Part shown: piece after piece, positions 1 to 7,777 of the stretch
How positions within the stretch are numbered: position 1 is the stretch's first letter
How the letters are laid out: each line of letters begins with the position of its first letter
Assembly: GCF_012848855.1 (NCBI RefSeq)
Contig: NZ_CP051630.1
Span: 2,149,501-2,213,500 of the forward strand
DNA length: 64,000 nt
Source of the DNA: Pyruvatibacter mobilis
Lineage (GTDB): Bacteria > Pseudomonadota > Alphaproteobacteria > CGMCC-115125
Reading direction: 5' to 3'
Program-made: the position numbers and the translations under genes
The notes under the pieces: model-generated
What the model saw: only the letters and a program-made list of their open reading frames with translations
What the model was told of the DNA's origin: nothing
Databases searched by the model: none

Positions 1-843
1 AAGCGCCTGCGCCCGATGATGACGCTCGCTGCCGCCGAGATCTGCGGTTATCAGGGTACGGACCATGTGAAACTGGCCGCTGCCGTCGAGCTGATGCACA
101 CGGCCACCCTTCTGCATGATGACGTGGTGGATGAAAGCGACCTGCGCCGCGGCAAGCAGGCCGCGCGCAAGATCTGGGGCAACCAGGCCAGCGTGCTGGT
201 GGGTGATTTCCTGCTCGGCCGCGCCTTCAAGCTGATGGTCGAGGTTGGTTCGCTGAAGGCGCTCGACATCCTGTCGTCGTCGGCCTGCGTCATTGCCGAG
301 GGCGAGGTGCTGCAGCTTGCCACCACCAAGGACACGCGCACCACGGAAGATGCCTATCTGCAGGTGGTGAACGCCAAGACCGCCGCCCTGTTCGCCGCCG
401 CCACGGAAGTAGGCGCGGTAGTGGCCGACCGGCCCGATTCAGAACAGGCGGCGCTGGCCTCCTACGGTCGCAATCTGGGCATCGCCTTCCAGCTCGTCGA
501 TGACGCGCTTGATTATTCAGGCCGCCAGGCAACGCTCGGCAAGACGGTGGGCGACGATTTCCGCGAAGGCAAGCTGACCCTGCCGGTGGTGCTGGCCTAT
601 CGCCGCGGCACGGCGGATGAGCGCGCCTTCTGGGAGCGCACCCTGCGCGACGGCGACCAGCAGGACGGCGACATGGAAAACGCCATCGCCATTATGGAAC
701 GCCATGGCTGCCTCGACGACACCATCGGCCGCGCCCGCCACTACGGCGCCATCGCCTGCGACGCACTCGCCATCTTCCCGGAAAGTGACATGCGCGACGT
801 GCTGATCAGCCTCGTGCATTTCTGCGTCAACCGCAGCTACTAG
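1..843 (+). CDS. ispB: Polyprenyl (octaprenyl-type) diphosphate synthase, 5' truncated by window edge
   Basis: This is a trans-isoprenyl diphosphate synthase that adds isopentenyl units to an allylic diphosphate to make the long side chain of ubiquinone. The reading frame is open to base 1, so the true start lies outside the window. The first aspartate-rich motif is visible as LLHDDVVDES and the second as FQLVDDALDYSG. The GDFLLGRAF segment between them is also typical. About 280 residues remain of a usual 320-340. The family is certain. The chain length (C40 or C50) cannot be read from the sequence. It shares the ubiquinone theme with ubiA at 58.5 kb and the MEP-pathway genes ispE and ispH. 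Confidence 0.92.
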   Translation, partial: KRLRPMMTLAAAEICGYQGTDHVKLAAAVELMHTATLLHDDVVDESDLRRGKQAARKIWGNQASVLVGDFLLGRAFKLMVEVGSLKALDILSSSACVIAEGEVLQLATTKDTRTTEDAYLQVVNAKTAALFAAATEVGAVVADRPDSEQAALASYGRNLGIAFQLVDDALDYSGRQATLGKTVGDDFREGKLTLPVVLAYRRGTADERAFWERTLRDGDQQDGDMENAIAIMERHGCLDDTIGRARHYGAIACDALAIFPESDMRDVLISLVHFCVNRSY

Positions 844-852
844 GCTGAAAGC

Positions 853-971
853 GCCAGATTACTGAGAGACCCTCCGGTCAAGCCGGAGGGATAGCGGTTT
901 TTGGTTGGGGTTGAAATAGTGCCGCTCATCCTCCGGCTTGACAGGAGGATCTCTCTCACCCTGCCTGAGCC
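853..971. repeat. Bipartite palindromic (REPIN-like) repeat, copy 1, left of the GIY-YIG gene
   Basis: This copy holds two hairpin arms in opposite orientation. The left arm has core CCTCCGGTCAAGCCGGAGG at 871-889 and the right arm CCTCCGGCTTGACAGGAGG at 930-948. Outer GAGAGA/TCTCTC and inner AGCGG/CCGCT pairs extend the symmetry. It aligns without gaps to 1309-1427, with 13 differences over 119 positions (counted by eye). Confidence 0.85.
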
Positions 972-1010
972 CCCCTTGACGCCCCCAGCCCCTGCCGTTG
1001 CACTTCCGCA

Positions 1011-1301
1011 ATGGCCTTCTTCGTCTACATCCTCACCAACAAGCCCGGCGGCACGCTCTATGTGGGCTACACGGATGACCTTGCCAGGCGACTGACCGAA
1101 CACCAGTCCAAAGGCGCGCCCGGCTTTTCAGCCCGATACAATCTGCTGCGCCTGGTGCATTTCGAGGCATTCGACAGCCGCGAGGAAGCCAGGCAACGCG
1201 AGCGGCGGCTCAAGCACTGGATCCGCGACTGGAAGGTGTCGCTGATCGAGGCCGACAATCCGGATTGGGACGATCTGACGGGCCGCGTGCCGCACTTCTA
1301 G
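1011..1301 (+). CDS. Small GIY-YIG endonuclease-domain protein
   Basis: This 96-residue protein is essentially one GIY-YIG nuclease domain (YhbQ/COG2827 type). The motif reads VYILTNKPGGTLYVGYT near residues 5-21. It is followed by an arginine in DLARRLTEH and the expected catalytic glutamate in EARQRERRLK. Proteins of this subfamily are standalone nucleases, and the physiological role of most is not established. The gene is bracketed by two 119-bp direct repeats (853-971 and 1309-1427) that are themselves paired palindromes. That context suggests it is linked to, or travels with, the repeat family. It lies between the polyprenyl synthase and ispE and is not obviously part of an operon with either. 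Confidence 0.88.
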   Translation: MAFFVYILTNKPGGTLYVGYTDDLARRLTEHQSKGAPGFSARYNLLRLVHFEAFDSREEARQRERRLKHWIRDWKVSLIEADNPDWDDLTGRVPHF

Positions 1302-1308
1302 GGTGTCT

Positions 1309-1427
1309 GCCAGATTATCAAGAGACCCTCCGGTCAAGCCGGAGGGATAGCGGTATATGGTTGGGGTAAAAAAAATTCCGCTCATCCTCCGGCTTGACCG
1401 GAGGATCTCTCTCAGCCCGCCTGAGCC
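1309..1427. repeat. Bipartite palindromic (REPIN-like) repeat, copy 2, right of the GIY-YIG gene
   Basis: This is a direct repeat of 853-971, about 89% identical. Both hairpin arms are perfect here (cores at 1327-1345 and 1386-1404). The last 16 bases run into the 3' end of the minus-strand ispE gene, so the repeat encodes the final residues of that protein. Confidence 0.85.
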
Positions 1428-2302
1428 TTAATGCCCTCCCCCAGCACCTTCGCCGCTTCGACCCACCAGCCATCGCGGCGCACGGCCTTGGCCGCGGCAG
1501 CGGCGGCCGTTTCTGTCGCATAGAGGCCGAAGCAGGTGGCGCCGGAGCCGGACATGCGGGCGAGGAGGCAGCCTTTGGTGGCAGCGAGCGCCTGCAGGGT
1601 TGCGCTTACCTCGGGCACCAAAGCGCGGGCTGCGGGTTCGAGGTCGTTGCGGCAGGTGCCGAGAAAGCGGGTCAGTGCCTGAGGCGACGGCAGGCTGCCG
1701 GGCCAGAACGTGTCGCTGTCGCGGGTTGCAGGCGGGGCATCAAGCGCCTTGAAGACCGGCCCGGTGGGCACCGGCGCGCCGGGATTGGCCAGCACGCACC
1801 ACAGGTCAGGCAGGCCGGGGGCCGCCGCAATCCGCTCGCCGATGCCGGACATGATTTTAGGTGTCGGCGCGTGCACGCAGACCGGCACATCCGCCCCCAG
1901 CGCCAGACCCATCTCCGCCAGCGCCGCGGGCGTGTGGCCGAGGCCCCACAGCGCGTTGAGTGCGCGTAAGGCCGCCGCGCAATCTGCCGAGCCGCCACCG
2001 ATGCCTGCGGCCACCGGCAAATGCTTGTCGAGAATGATCCGCGCGCCCCGGCCCGCGCCGTCATCCAGAAGCTGCGCTGCCTTCAGCACCAGATTATCCG
2101 TGTCCGGTGTATCAGCCAGGGCGGCCGCATTGGGGCCGGTCACCTCGAACGAAAGGCCGTCCGCAGGCTCAACAGTCAGCCGGTCGCCTGCACCGGCAAA
2201 CACCACCAGGCTTTCCAGCAGGTGATAGCCGTCGCCGCGCTTTCCCAGCACGTGCAGGGTGAGATTGATCTTGGCGGGGGCGAACTCGGTTACGGCGGTC
2301 AC
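1412..2302 (-). CDS. ispE: 4-diphosphocytidyl-2-C-methyl-D-erythritol kinase
   Basis: IspE is the GHMP-family kinase of the MEP isoprenoid pathway. It phosphorylates the 2-hydroxyl of CDP-methylerythritol. The 296 residues begin with the diagnostic [17 protein letters not shown] and carry the glycine-rich ATP loop [17 protein letters not shown] near residue 100. The start is a GTG directly after the TAA of the upstream YjbR-type gene, so the two are probably translated as a pair. The last codons lie within a palindromic repeat (1309-1427), so the extreme C-terminus may differ from relatives. ispH of the same pathway is at 33.1 kb. Confidence 0.95.
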   Translation of the reverse strand: MTAVTEFAPAKINLTLHVLGKRGDGYHLLESLVVFAGAGDRLTVEPADGLSFEVTGPNAAALADTPDTDNLVLKAAQLLDDGAGRGARIILDKHLPVAAGIGGGSADCAAALRALNALWGLGHTPAALAEMGLALGADVPVCVHAPTPKIMSGIGERIAAAPGLPDLWCVLANPGAPVPTGPVFKALDAPPATRDSDTFWPGSLPSPQALTRFLGTCRNDLEPAARALVPEVSATLQALAATKGCLLARMSGSGATCFGLYATETAAAAAAKAVRRDGWWVEAAKVLGEGIKAQAG

Positions 2303-2659
2303 TTACAGCAATCCCAGTTCGCGTTGCTTCTTCTTCGACAGGCCCGCCGCCACCATGGCGTGGGAGGCCCTGATGTAGTCCCGAAGCTCATCGTCACTCA
2401 AGCCCGGCGCCGCATAATGCTGCACCCATTTGAGCCCGCGCGACGCCATGTAGGGTGCCGGGCGCACGCCGGGCAGTTGCGGCAGCACTTCAAAGCTCAT
2501 GTCGCTGACCTTGAACGTGAAGGCAGGCTCCTTCTCATCCCATCCGCCGATGGCAAAGACCTTGCCGCCCACCTTCCACACATGCGCCCCGCCCCACTGC
2601 ACCACATGGGTGGTGGCGGGCAGGCTCTGGCAGAACGCATTGAAGTCATCGCCGGTCAT
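2303..2659 (-). CDS. MmcQ/YjbR (DUF419) family protein
   Basis: This 118-residue protein has the features of the YjbR fold family. The N-terminus is MTGDDFNAFCQSLPAT, followed by a GGAHVWKVGGKVFAI segment and the C-terminal SHAMVAAGLSKKKQREL. The family has a double-wing DNA-binding-like fold, but its cellular function is not established. An in-frame GTG at 2671 exists; the ATG at 2659 is preferred because relatives begin at MT(R/G)DDF. The stop codon abuts the GTG of ispE, consistent with a two-gene operon. Confidence 0.85.
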   Translation of the reverse strand: MTGDDFNAFCQSLPATTHVVQWGGAHVWKVGGKVFAIGGWDEKEPAFTFKVSDMSFEVLPQLPGVRPAPYMASRGLKWVQHYAAPGLSDDELRDYIRASHAMVAAGLSKKKQRELGLL

Positions 2660-2692
2660 AGCAAGCCGCACCCCAATCCCGTGCGCCGCATA

Positions 2693-4453
2693 TCAGGAGC
2701 CTGCGCGGTCGTCCTGCCGCTCGGCGGCTTCCACTGCGTCCAGCCCCTTGTCGAGCTTGCGCTGAATGCGCAGGGCCGCGTCCTCGGTGGGGTTGCTGTC
2801 GAGCGCATGCTGCCACTGGAAGCGGGCTTCCGTGCGGCGGCCCACCTTCCACAGGGCGTCGCCCAGATGGTCGTTGATGGTGGGATCGGTGGGGTCAAGT
2901 TCCACCGCGCGCTCCAGATGTTCGACCGCGTTGTCATACTGGCCGAGGCGGAAATAGGCCCAGCCGAGGCTGTCCACGATGAAGCCGTCATTCGGACGCT
3001 GGTCCACGGCCTTGCGGATCATGTCCATGGCTTCGTCCAGATTGCGCCCCTGCTCCAGCCAGGAATAGCCGAGATAGTTGAGCACATAGGGCTGCTCGGG
3101 TTTCAGCTCCAGGGCCTTGAAGAAATCCTCTTCCGCCCCGTCCCACTTGTCCTGTCGCTCGCGGGAGACGCCGCGGGCATAGTAGATGGTCCACAGGCGG
3201 CCGGCGGGCGAGTTCAGCAGGTCGAGGGCGCGGGTGTACTGCTTCTCTGCCTCGCGGAACTGTTCCGTTGCGCGGTAAAGGTCGGCAAGGGCAATCGCCA
3301 CTTCGGCTTCCGCATCATCCGTGGACTGACGGCCCAGCCCGCGCAGCGCCTTGATCGCGTCCTCCGTGCGGCCGATCTGGTCCAGCAGCAGCGCCTGCTC
3401 GATATAGGCCGTGGTCGCCAGCGGGCTGTCGTCGTCTACCTTCTCATAGGCTTCCGCCGCTGCGGCCAGATCACCGGAGTTCGACAGCAACTCGCCAAGC
3501 AGCACGCGGGCCACGTCCAGGTCCTCGTTCATGTACAGCGCAAGCTGCAGATAGAGGATCGACACATCCACGCCCTGGTCGCGGGAGAGCGCACTGCCGA
3601 TGCCATAGAGCGCTTCGGCGGCACCGGCGCGGGTGTTGGTCACCAAGAGCTCCGGCGTCCGCAGGCTGCGCACGCGGTCCAGCGCGTCGGAAATGATCGG
3701 GTGGCCGGGCGACAGGGCCAGGTAGCCGGAGTAAATCACCTTGGCGTCCGGTGCCTTGCCGTTGCGCTCCAGGAAGCGGCCATAGGCATCGACGATGCGG
3801 ATGGAGCCGCCGCCGGAGGATGCCATGGCGGTTTCATAGGCTTCGCGCGCCTCGTCGATGTCGCCTTCAAGCTCCGCCACCAGCGCCCGGTGATAGCTGC
3901 CGAACAGGGTATGGCCGGGGCCGTCCTCGTCCAGTTCGAGGCTCGTATAGGCCGCGTCATACTGGCCTTCCCCCACATGGGCCCAGGCCGCCAGCAGGCC
4001 AGTCACGAGCCGGGTAAAGGGGCCCGCCGCGGCGTTGGAGAAGTGGTCACGGGCACCGGCAAAGTCACCCTTCTTCAGGGCATGGGTGCCAAGCACCAGC
4101 CGCGCGGTACGGTCACCCGGGTCCTGCTTGATGATGCGCTCTGCCAGAACGGCGGCGCGCGGAACGTTGCCGGAGGTGAGTTGCAGCAGGAAGGCGCGGT
4201 CGAGAATCACCGTGTTGGCCGGGTCCTCGCGCAGCACCCGGTCATAGAACTCGGCTGCCGCATCCCGGTCGCGCAGGTTGGTGGCGTGGCGCGCGGCGAG
4301 ATAATTGCCCAGCTTGGTGTCGGTGTTGCGCCCGCTATCGGCGACCACGGCATTGGTGTCTCCGGGGCTGCCAAACCCGCCGCCAACGGAGGCGCAACCG
4401 GCCAGCACGGCACCTGCGAGCGCCAGCGCCGTCACGCATTTCATCTTTGCCAT
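2693..4453 (-). CDS. TPR-repeat outer-membrane-type lipoprotein
   Basis: This 586-residue protein begins with a lipoprotein signal (MKCVTALALAGAVLAGCAS, lipobox LAGC). The rest consists of helical tetratricopeptide repeats, clearest in the C-terminal half (for example YVLNYLGYSWLEQGRNLDEAM and the following VDSLGWAYFRLGQYDNAVEHL). Such proteins act as scaffolds, often for envelope or protein-export complexes. The partner cannot be told from sequence. Two ATGs (4453 and 4444) could start it, and neither has a strong ribosome site. An upstream ATG at 4540 is unlikely because it would bury the signal peptide. It ends 33 bases before the YjbR-type gene, so it may lead an operon with that gene and ispE. 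Confidence 0.85.
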   Translation of the reverse strand: MAKMKCVTALALAGAVLAGCASVGGGFGSPGDTNAVVADSGRNTDTKLGNYLAARHATNLRDRDAAAEFYDRVLREDPANTVILDRAFLLQLTSGNVPRAAVLAERIIKQDPGDRTARLVLGTHALKKGDFAGARDHFSNAAAGPFTRLVTGLLAAWAHVGEGQYDAAYTSLELDEDGPGHTLFGSYHRALVAELEGDIDEAREAYETAMASSGGGSIRIVDAYGRFLERNGKAPDAKVIYSGYLALSPGHPIISDALDRVRSLRTPELLVTNTRAGAAEALYGIGSALSRDQGVDVSILYLQLALYMNEDLDVARVLLGELLSNSGDLAAAAEAYEKVDDDSPLATTAYIEQALLLDQIGRTEDAIKALRGLGRQSTDDAEAEVAIALADLYRATEQFREAEKQYTRALDLLNSPAGRLWTIYYARGVSRERQDKWDGAEEDFFKALELKPEQPYVLNYLGYSWLEQGRNLDEAMDMIRKAVDQRPNDGFIVDSLGWAYFRLGQYDNAVEHLERAVELDPTDPTINDHLGDALWKVGRRTEARFQWQHALDSNPTEDAALRIQRKLDKGLDAVEAAERQDDRAGS

Positions 4454-4613
4454 GCTGGGAATGCTGAATGTCACGCCGCTCACCTGACCTGCCTGATCTT
4501 GCCTGATTGATGCCTCTGCAAATGCACCATACCCGAGCATAGCTTAACAGGCCCATCAATTCGCCATCAGCAGGGCCCGTGCCCGGTCTGCACGTGTTGC
4601 CCCCTCCCGCACA

Positions 4614-4651
4614 GTAAAAAGGCGGGCTCGGAGCATGTGCCCCGGCCCGCC
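4614..4651 (-). terminator. Rho-independent terminator after the ETF-QO gene
   Basis: Read on the minus strand, the stem GGCGGGC/GCCCGCC (4645-4651 with 4621-4627) is followed by a run of five T plus A. It lies 25 bases past the stop codon at 4676. Confidence 0.8.
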
Positions 4652-4675
4652 TTCTGTCGGATCAGTCCGGCCTGA

Positions 4676-6397
4676 CTACATGTTGACGTAGATCGGGCCG
4701 CCGCCACCCTCGGGCACCACCCAGTTGATGTTCTGGCTGGGGTCCTTGATGTCGCAGGTCTTGCAGTGCACGCAGTTCTGCGCGTTGATCTGGAAGCGCG
4801 GATTGGTGCCGTCGTCATTGGTGACGACCTCATACACCCCCGCCGGGCAGAAGCGCTGCGCGGGCTCGGCCCAGGTCGGCAGGTTCTTATCGATCGGGAT
4901 CGACGGATCCTTGAGCGTGAGATGCGCCGGCTGGTCTTCCTCGTGATTGGTCGAGGACAGGAACACGCTCGACAGCTTGTCGAAGGAGATAACGCCGTCC
5001 GGCTTCGGATAGTCGATCGGCTTACACTTGGCGGCAGGCTTCAGCGAGGCCGCGTCGGTCTTCTTGTGCTTCAGGGTGAACGGCAGGCCGATGCCCAGAT
5101 TGTTCATCCACATATCAATGCCGCCAAGGCCGACGCCGATCAGCGTGCCGAAGCGGGACCACAGCGGCTTCACGTTGCGGACGCGCTTCAGGTCCTTCTT
5201 CACGTGGCTGCCTTCATAGGCCGTCTGATAGGCGGCCAGCTCGTCATTGGCCCGGCCGTCGCGCACCGCCTCGAAGGCGGCTTCTGCGGCCATCATGCCG
5301 GTGGCCATGGCGTTGTGGCTGCCCTTGATGCGCGGCACGTTGACGAAGCCTGCCGAACAGCCCACCAGCACGCCGCCCGGGAAAGTCAGCTTCGGCACCG
5401 ACTGGTAGCCGCCCTCGGTGATGGCGCGGGCGCCATAGGAGAGGCGCTTGCCGCCCTCGAAGGTCGGGCGGATCGACGGGTGCGTCTTGAAGCGCTGGAA
5501 CTCGTCGAACGGCGACAGGTACGGGTTGGAATAGTTGAGGTGCACCACGAAGCCGACGGCCACGAGGTTGTCGTCGAAGTGATAGAGGAACGACCCGCCG
5601 CCGGTGGACATGTCCAGCGGCCAGCCGAAGGAGTGCTGCACCAGCCCCTTCTTGTGCTTGGCCGGGTCGATTTCCCACACTTCCTTGATGCCGATGCCGA
5701 ATTTCTGCGGCTCGCTGTCGGCATCGAGCTTGAAGTTGTTGATCAGGTGCTTGGAAAGGGAGCCGCGCACGCCTTCAGCAAAGAAGGTGTATTTGCCGTG
5801 CAGCTCCATGCCCGGCATGTAGCCGTCCTTGGGCTCGCCATTCTTGCCGATGCCCATGTCGCCGGTGGCGACACCCTTCACCGAGCCGTCGTCATTGTAG
5901 AGAACTTCGGCGGCGGCAAAGCCCGGATAGATTTCAACGCCGAGGGCCTCGGCCTTTTCGGCCAGCCACTTGGCGACGTTGCCGAGGCTCGCGATGTAGT
6001 TGCCGTGATTGTTCATCAGCGGCGGCATCATGATGTTCGGCAGGCGGATGGAGCCGGACGGCCCCAGCACCATGAAGTGGTCGGCCTTCACCTCGGTCTT
6101 GACCGGGCAGGTCTCGTCCTCGCGCCAGTCCGGCAGCAGGGCGTCGAGACCGATGGGGTCGATCACCGCGCCCGACAGGATGTGCGCGCCGACTTCGGCG
6201 CCCTTTTCGAGCACGCAGACGCTGAGCTCGAAATCCTGCTCGGCGGCGAGCTGCTTGAGGCGGATAGCGGCGGACAGGCCCGCCGGGCCCGCGCCCACGA
6301 TCACCACGTCATATTCCATGGCCTCGCGCTGCTCGGGGTGGGCGATGAACCCCTGCGTCGCGTTGACCTGGCTGGCCTGCTTGAGGACGTCAGTCAC
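4676..6397 (-). CDS. Electron transfer flavoprotein-ubiquinone oxidoreductase
   Basis: ETF-QO is an inner-membrane-associated enzyme. It takes electrons from reduced ETF (fed by acyl-CoA and other dehydrogenases) and passes them to ubiquinone. The 573 residues carry an N-terminal FAD loop, DVVIVGAGPAGLSAA (residues 30-44), and the long central ubiquinone-binding region. A C-terminal ferredoxin-like domain has the 4Fe-4S cysteines in FCPAGVYEV and NCVHCKTCDIKDPSQN. The start is a GTG at 6397 with a perfect AGGAGG six bases upstream. The frame stays open to 6553 but the extra residues are not family-like. A methyltransferase resembling ETF-beta lysine methyltransferase occurs at 62.0 kb. Confidence 0.95.
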   Translation of the reverse strand: MTDVLKQASQVNATQGFIAHPEQREAMEYDVVIVGAGPAGLSAAIRLKQLAAEQDFELSVCVLEKGAEVGAHILSGAVIDPIGLDALLPDWREDETCPVKTEVKADHFMVLGPSGSIRLPNIMMPPLMNNHGNYIASLGNVAKWLAEKAEALGVEIYPGFAAAEVLYNDDGSVKGVATGDMGIGKNGEPKDGYMPGMELHGKYTFFAEGVRGSLSKHLINNFKLDADSEPQKFGIGIKEVWEIDPAKHKKGLVQHSFGWPLDMSTGGGSFLYHFDDNLVAVGFVVHLNYSNPYLSPFDEFQRFKTHPSIRPTFEGGKRLSYGARAITEGGYQSVPKLTFPGGVLVGCSAGFVNVPRIKGSHNAMATGMMAAEAAFEAVRDGRANDELAAYQTAYEGSHVKKDLKRVRNVKPLWSRFGTLIGVGLGGIDMWMNNLGIGLPFTLKHKKTDAASLKPAAKCKPIDYPKPDGVISFDKLSSVFLSSTNHEEDQPAHLTLKDPSIPIDKNLPTWAEPAQRFCPAGVYEVVTNDDGTNPRFQINAQNCVHCKTCDIKDPSQNINWVVPEGGGGPIYVNM

Positions 6398-6724
6398 GGT
6401 GAACCTCCTAAAATTCGACTGTCCGCACGCGGCCGGGGGAGAGGGCCGCAGCGGATCGGTGCTGCCGGGCGCATGGCATCTGGTCTTCAAACTTCGCGGA
6501 ATTCCGCCATACCCGGCATGACGGACCGCGTTTATGGGGCCAAGCCCGGCCAAGGGTCAAGCCACGGCGTGGGTCCCAGCCCCGTTTGGCCCATTGCGCA
6601 CATAATGCGCCCCGATGACGATGCGCGTCACCTCTGTGTGACATCACCGCGGCGGGACCTGATGACGCGGTCATCCTGCAGGATGATGTGACGCGCGGCC
6701 TCTTGCGGTGTAAATCTAGCGCCC
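6398..6724. other. Divergent intergenic region between ETF-QO and UDG genes
   Basis: This 327-bp region must hold the promoters for both flanking genes. The only structure seen is the ribosome site of ETF-QO at 6404-6409 and a perfect 16-bp palindrome at 6672-6687. No convincing -35/-10 pair was found. Confidence 0.5.
6672..6687. promoter_or_regulatory. Perfect 16-bp palindrome upstream of the UDG gene
   Basis: TCATCCTGCAGGATGA reads the same on both strands and ends 37 bases before the ATG at 6725. It could be an operator. No regulator is assigned. Confidence 0.35.
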
Positions 6725-7645
6725 ATGACCGATCTTTCCACTCACGGACCCGGCGGCGAGGCCGCCCCAGACGCTGCCGGCACGGACCCTGCCCTCGAGC
6801 ATGCGGCGCTTGCGGACCTGCTGCGCTGGTTTTCCGAAGCCGGGGCCGACGAGGCGCTGGGCGATGAGCCCATAGACCGGCTGGCCCATGTGCCGGAGCC
6901 GGAGCCTGCGCCGTCCTTCCAGCCCCAGGCTGCTTCCGGCGGCAAGCCTCCCCTGCCGCAGGCCTCGCCCCCGGCGGCGTTCGGAGCGCCTGCGGGCGAG
7001 GTGGCGGACGACAAGGCGATCATCAGCGAGGCCAGAAGCCTTGCGGCCGCTGCGTCATCGCTTGAGGAATTGAAAGCGGCGCTGGACGGCTTCACCGGCT
7101 GCCCGCTCAAGGCGACCGCCAAGAATCTCGTCTTCGCCGATGGCAACAGCCAGGCGAAGATCATGCTGGTGGGGGAAGCGCCGGGCCGGGACGAGGATAT
7201 TCGCGGCCTGCCCTTTGTCGGCCGGTCCGGCCAGCTGCTGGACCGCATGCTGGCGACAATCGGCCTCAGCCGCGAGACCGTCTATATCGCCAATGTGCTG
7301 CCCTGGCGGCCGCCCGGCAACCGCACACCGACCCCCGCCGAGGTGGCCATGTGCCTGCCCTTCATCCTGCGCCATATCGAGCTTGTGGCACCGGAGATCA
7401 TCGTCTGCGTCGGCGGTGTGTCGGCGAAGGAGCTGTTCGGTATCACGACAGGCATCACCCGCCTTCGCGGCCAGTGGCGGGATTTTGATTCCGCAACGCT
7501 GGGTAGCGCAGGCAGCCACAAGGCTCCTGCCCTGGCAATGCTCCACCCGGCCTATCTGCTGCGCCAGCCGGCCCAGAAACGCCTGGCCTGGCGTGATCTG
7601 CTGAGCCTGAAGGCGCGGATTGCGGAGCTTGGGCTCGCCGTTTGA
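6725..7645 (+). CDS. Uracil-DNA glycosylase, family 4/5-like
   Basis: This enzyme removes uracil from DNA to start base-excision repair. The catalytic domain occupies roughly residues 110-300. It shows motif [21 protein letters not shown], the [14 protein letters not shown] loop and the HPAYLLRQP motif typical of family 4 (SPO1-polymerase-related) enzymes. About 100 N-terminal residues are low-complexity and acidic/proline-rich, starting with a short helical [14 protein letters not shown] element. Family-4 enzymes usually hold a 4Fe-4S cluster with a CxxC pair before the domain. Here that site reads GCPLK, so one ligand is missing. A non-cluster alphaproteobacterial subgroup is likely. Confidence 0.88.
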   Translation: MTDLSTHGPGGEAAPDAAGTDPALEHAALADLLRWFSEAGADEALGDEPIDRLAHVPEPEPAPSFQPQAASGGKPPLPQASPPAAFGAPAGEVADDKAIISEARSLAAAASSLEELKAALDGFTGCPLKATAKNLVFADGNSQAKIMLVGEAPGRDEDIRGLPFVGRSGQLLDRMLATIGLSRETVYIANVLPWRPPGNRTPTPAEVAMCLPFILRHIELVAPEIIVCVGGVSAKELFGITTGITRLRGQWRDFDSATLGSAGSHKAPALAMLHPAYLLRQPAQKRLAWRDLLSLKARIAELGLAV

Positions 7646-7777
7646 CCTCATACCATCTGGCGCAACCGCCATCCCCTCAAGCCCGTCTTAACCTCGGGCT
7701 GGCATGGGACTCGCATCGGCCATTGGCAGAAGCTAGATTTGTATCTGACCGAAACAGGCAACGTGCCGGGGGGCCAC

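Noticed and set aside
853-1427. The GIY-YIG gene and flanking repeats as an insertion sequence
   Set aside because: There is no transposase and no target-site duplication was seen. The flanks are paired palindromes, not terminal inverted repeats of one element.
2021-4510. An 829-codon open frame on the plus strand, antisense to the TPR lipoprotein and YjbR-type genes
   Set aside because: High GC keeps antisense frames open. The product has no family features, while the minus strand encodes a lipoprotein signal, TPRs and a known domain.
4766-6691. A 641-codon open frame antisense to ETF-QO
   Set aside because: Composition artefact; the minus-strand frame has FAD and 4Fe-4S motifs and a perfect ribosome site.
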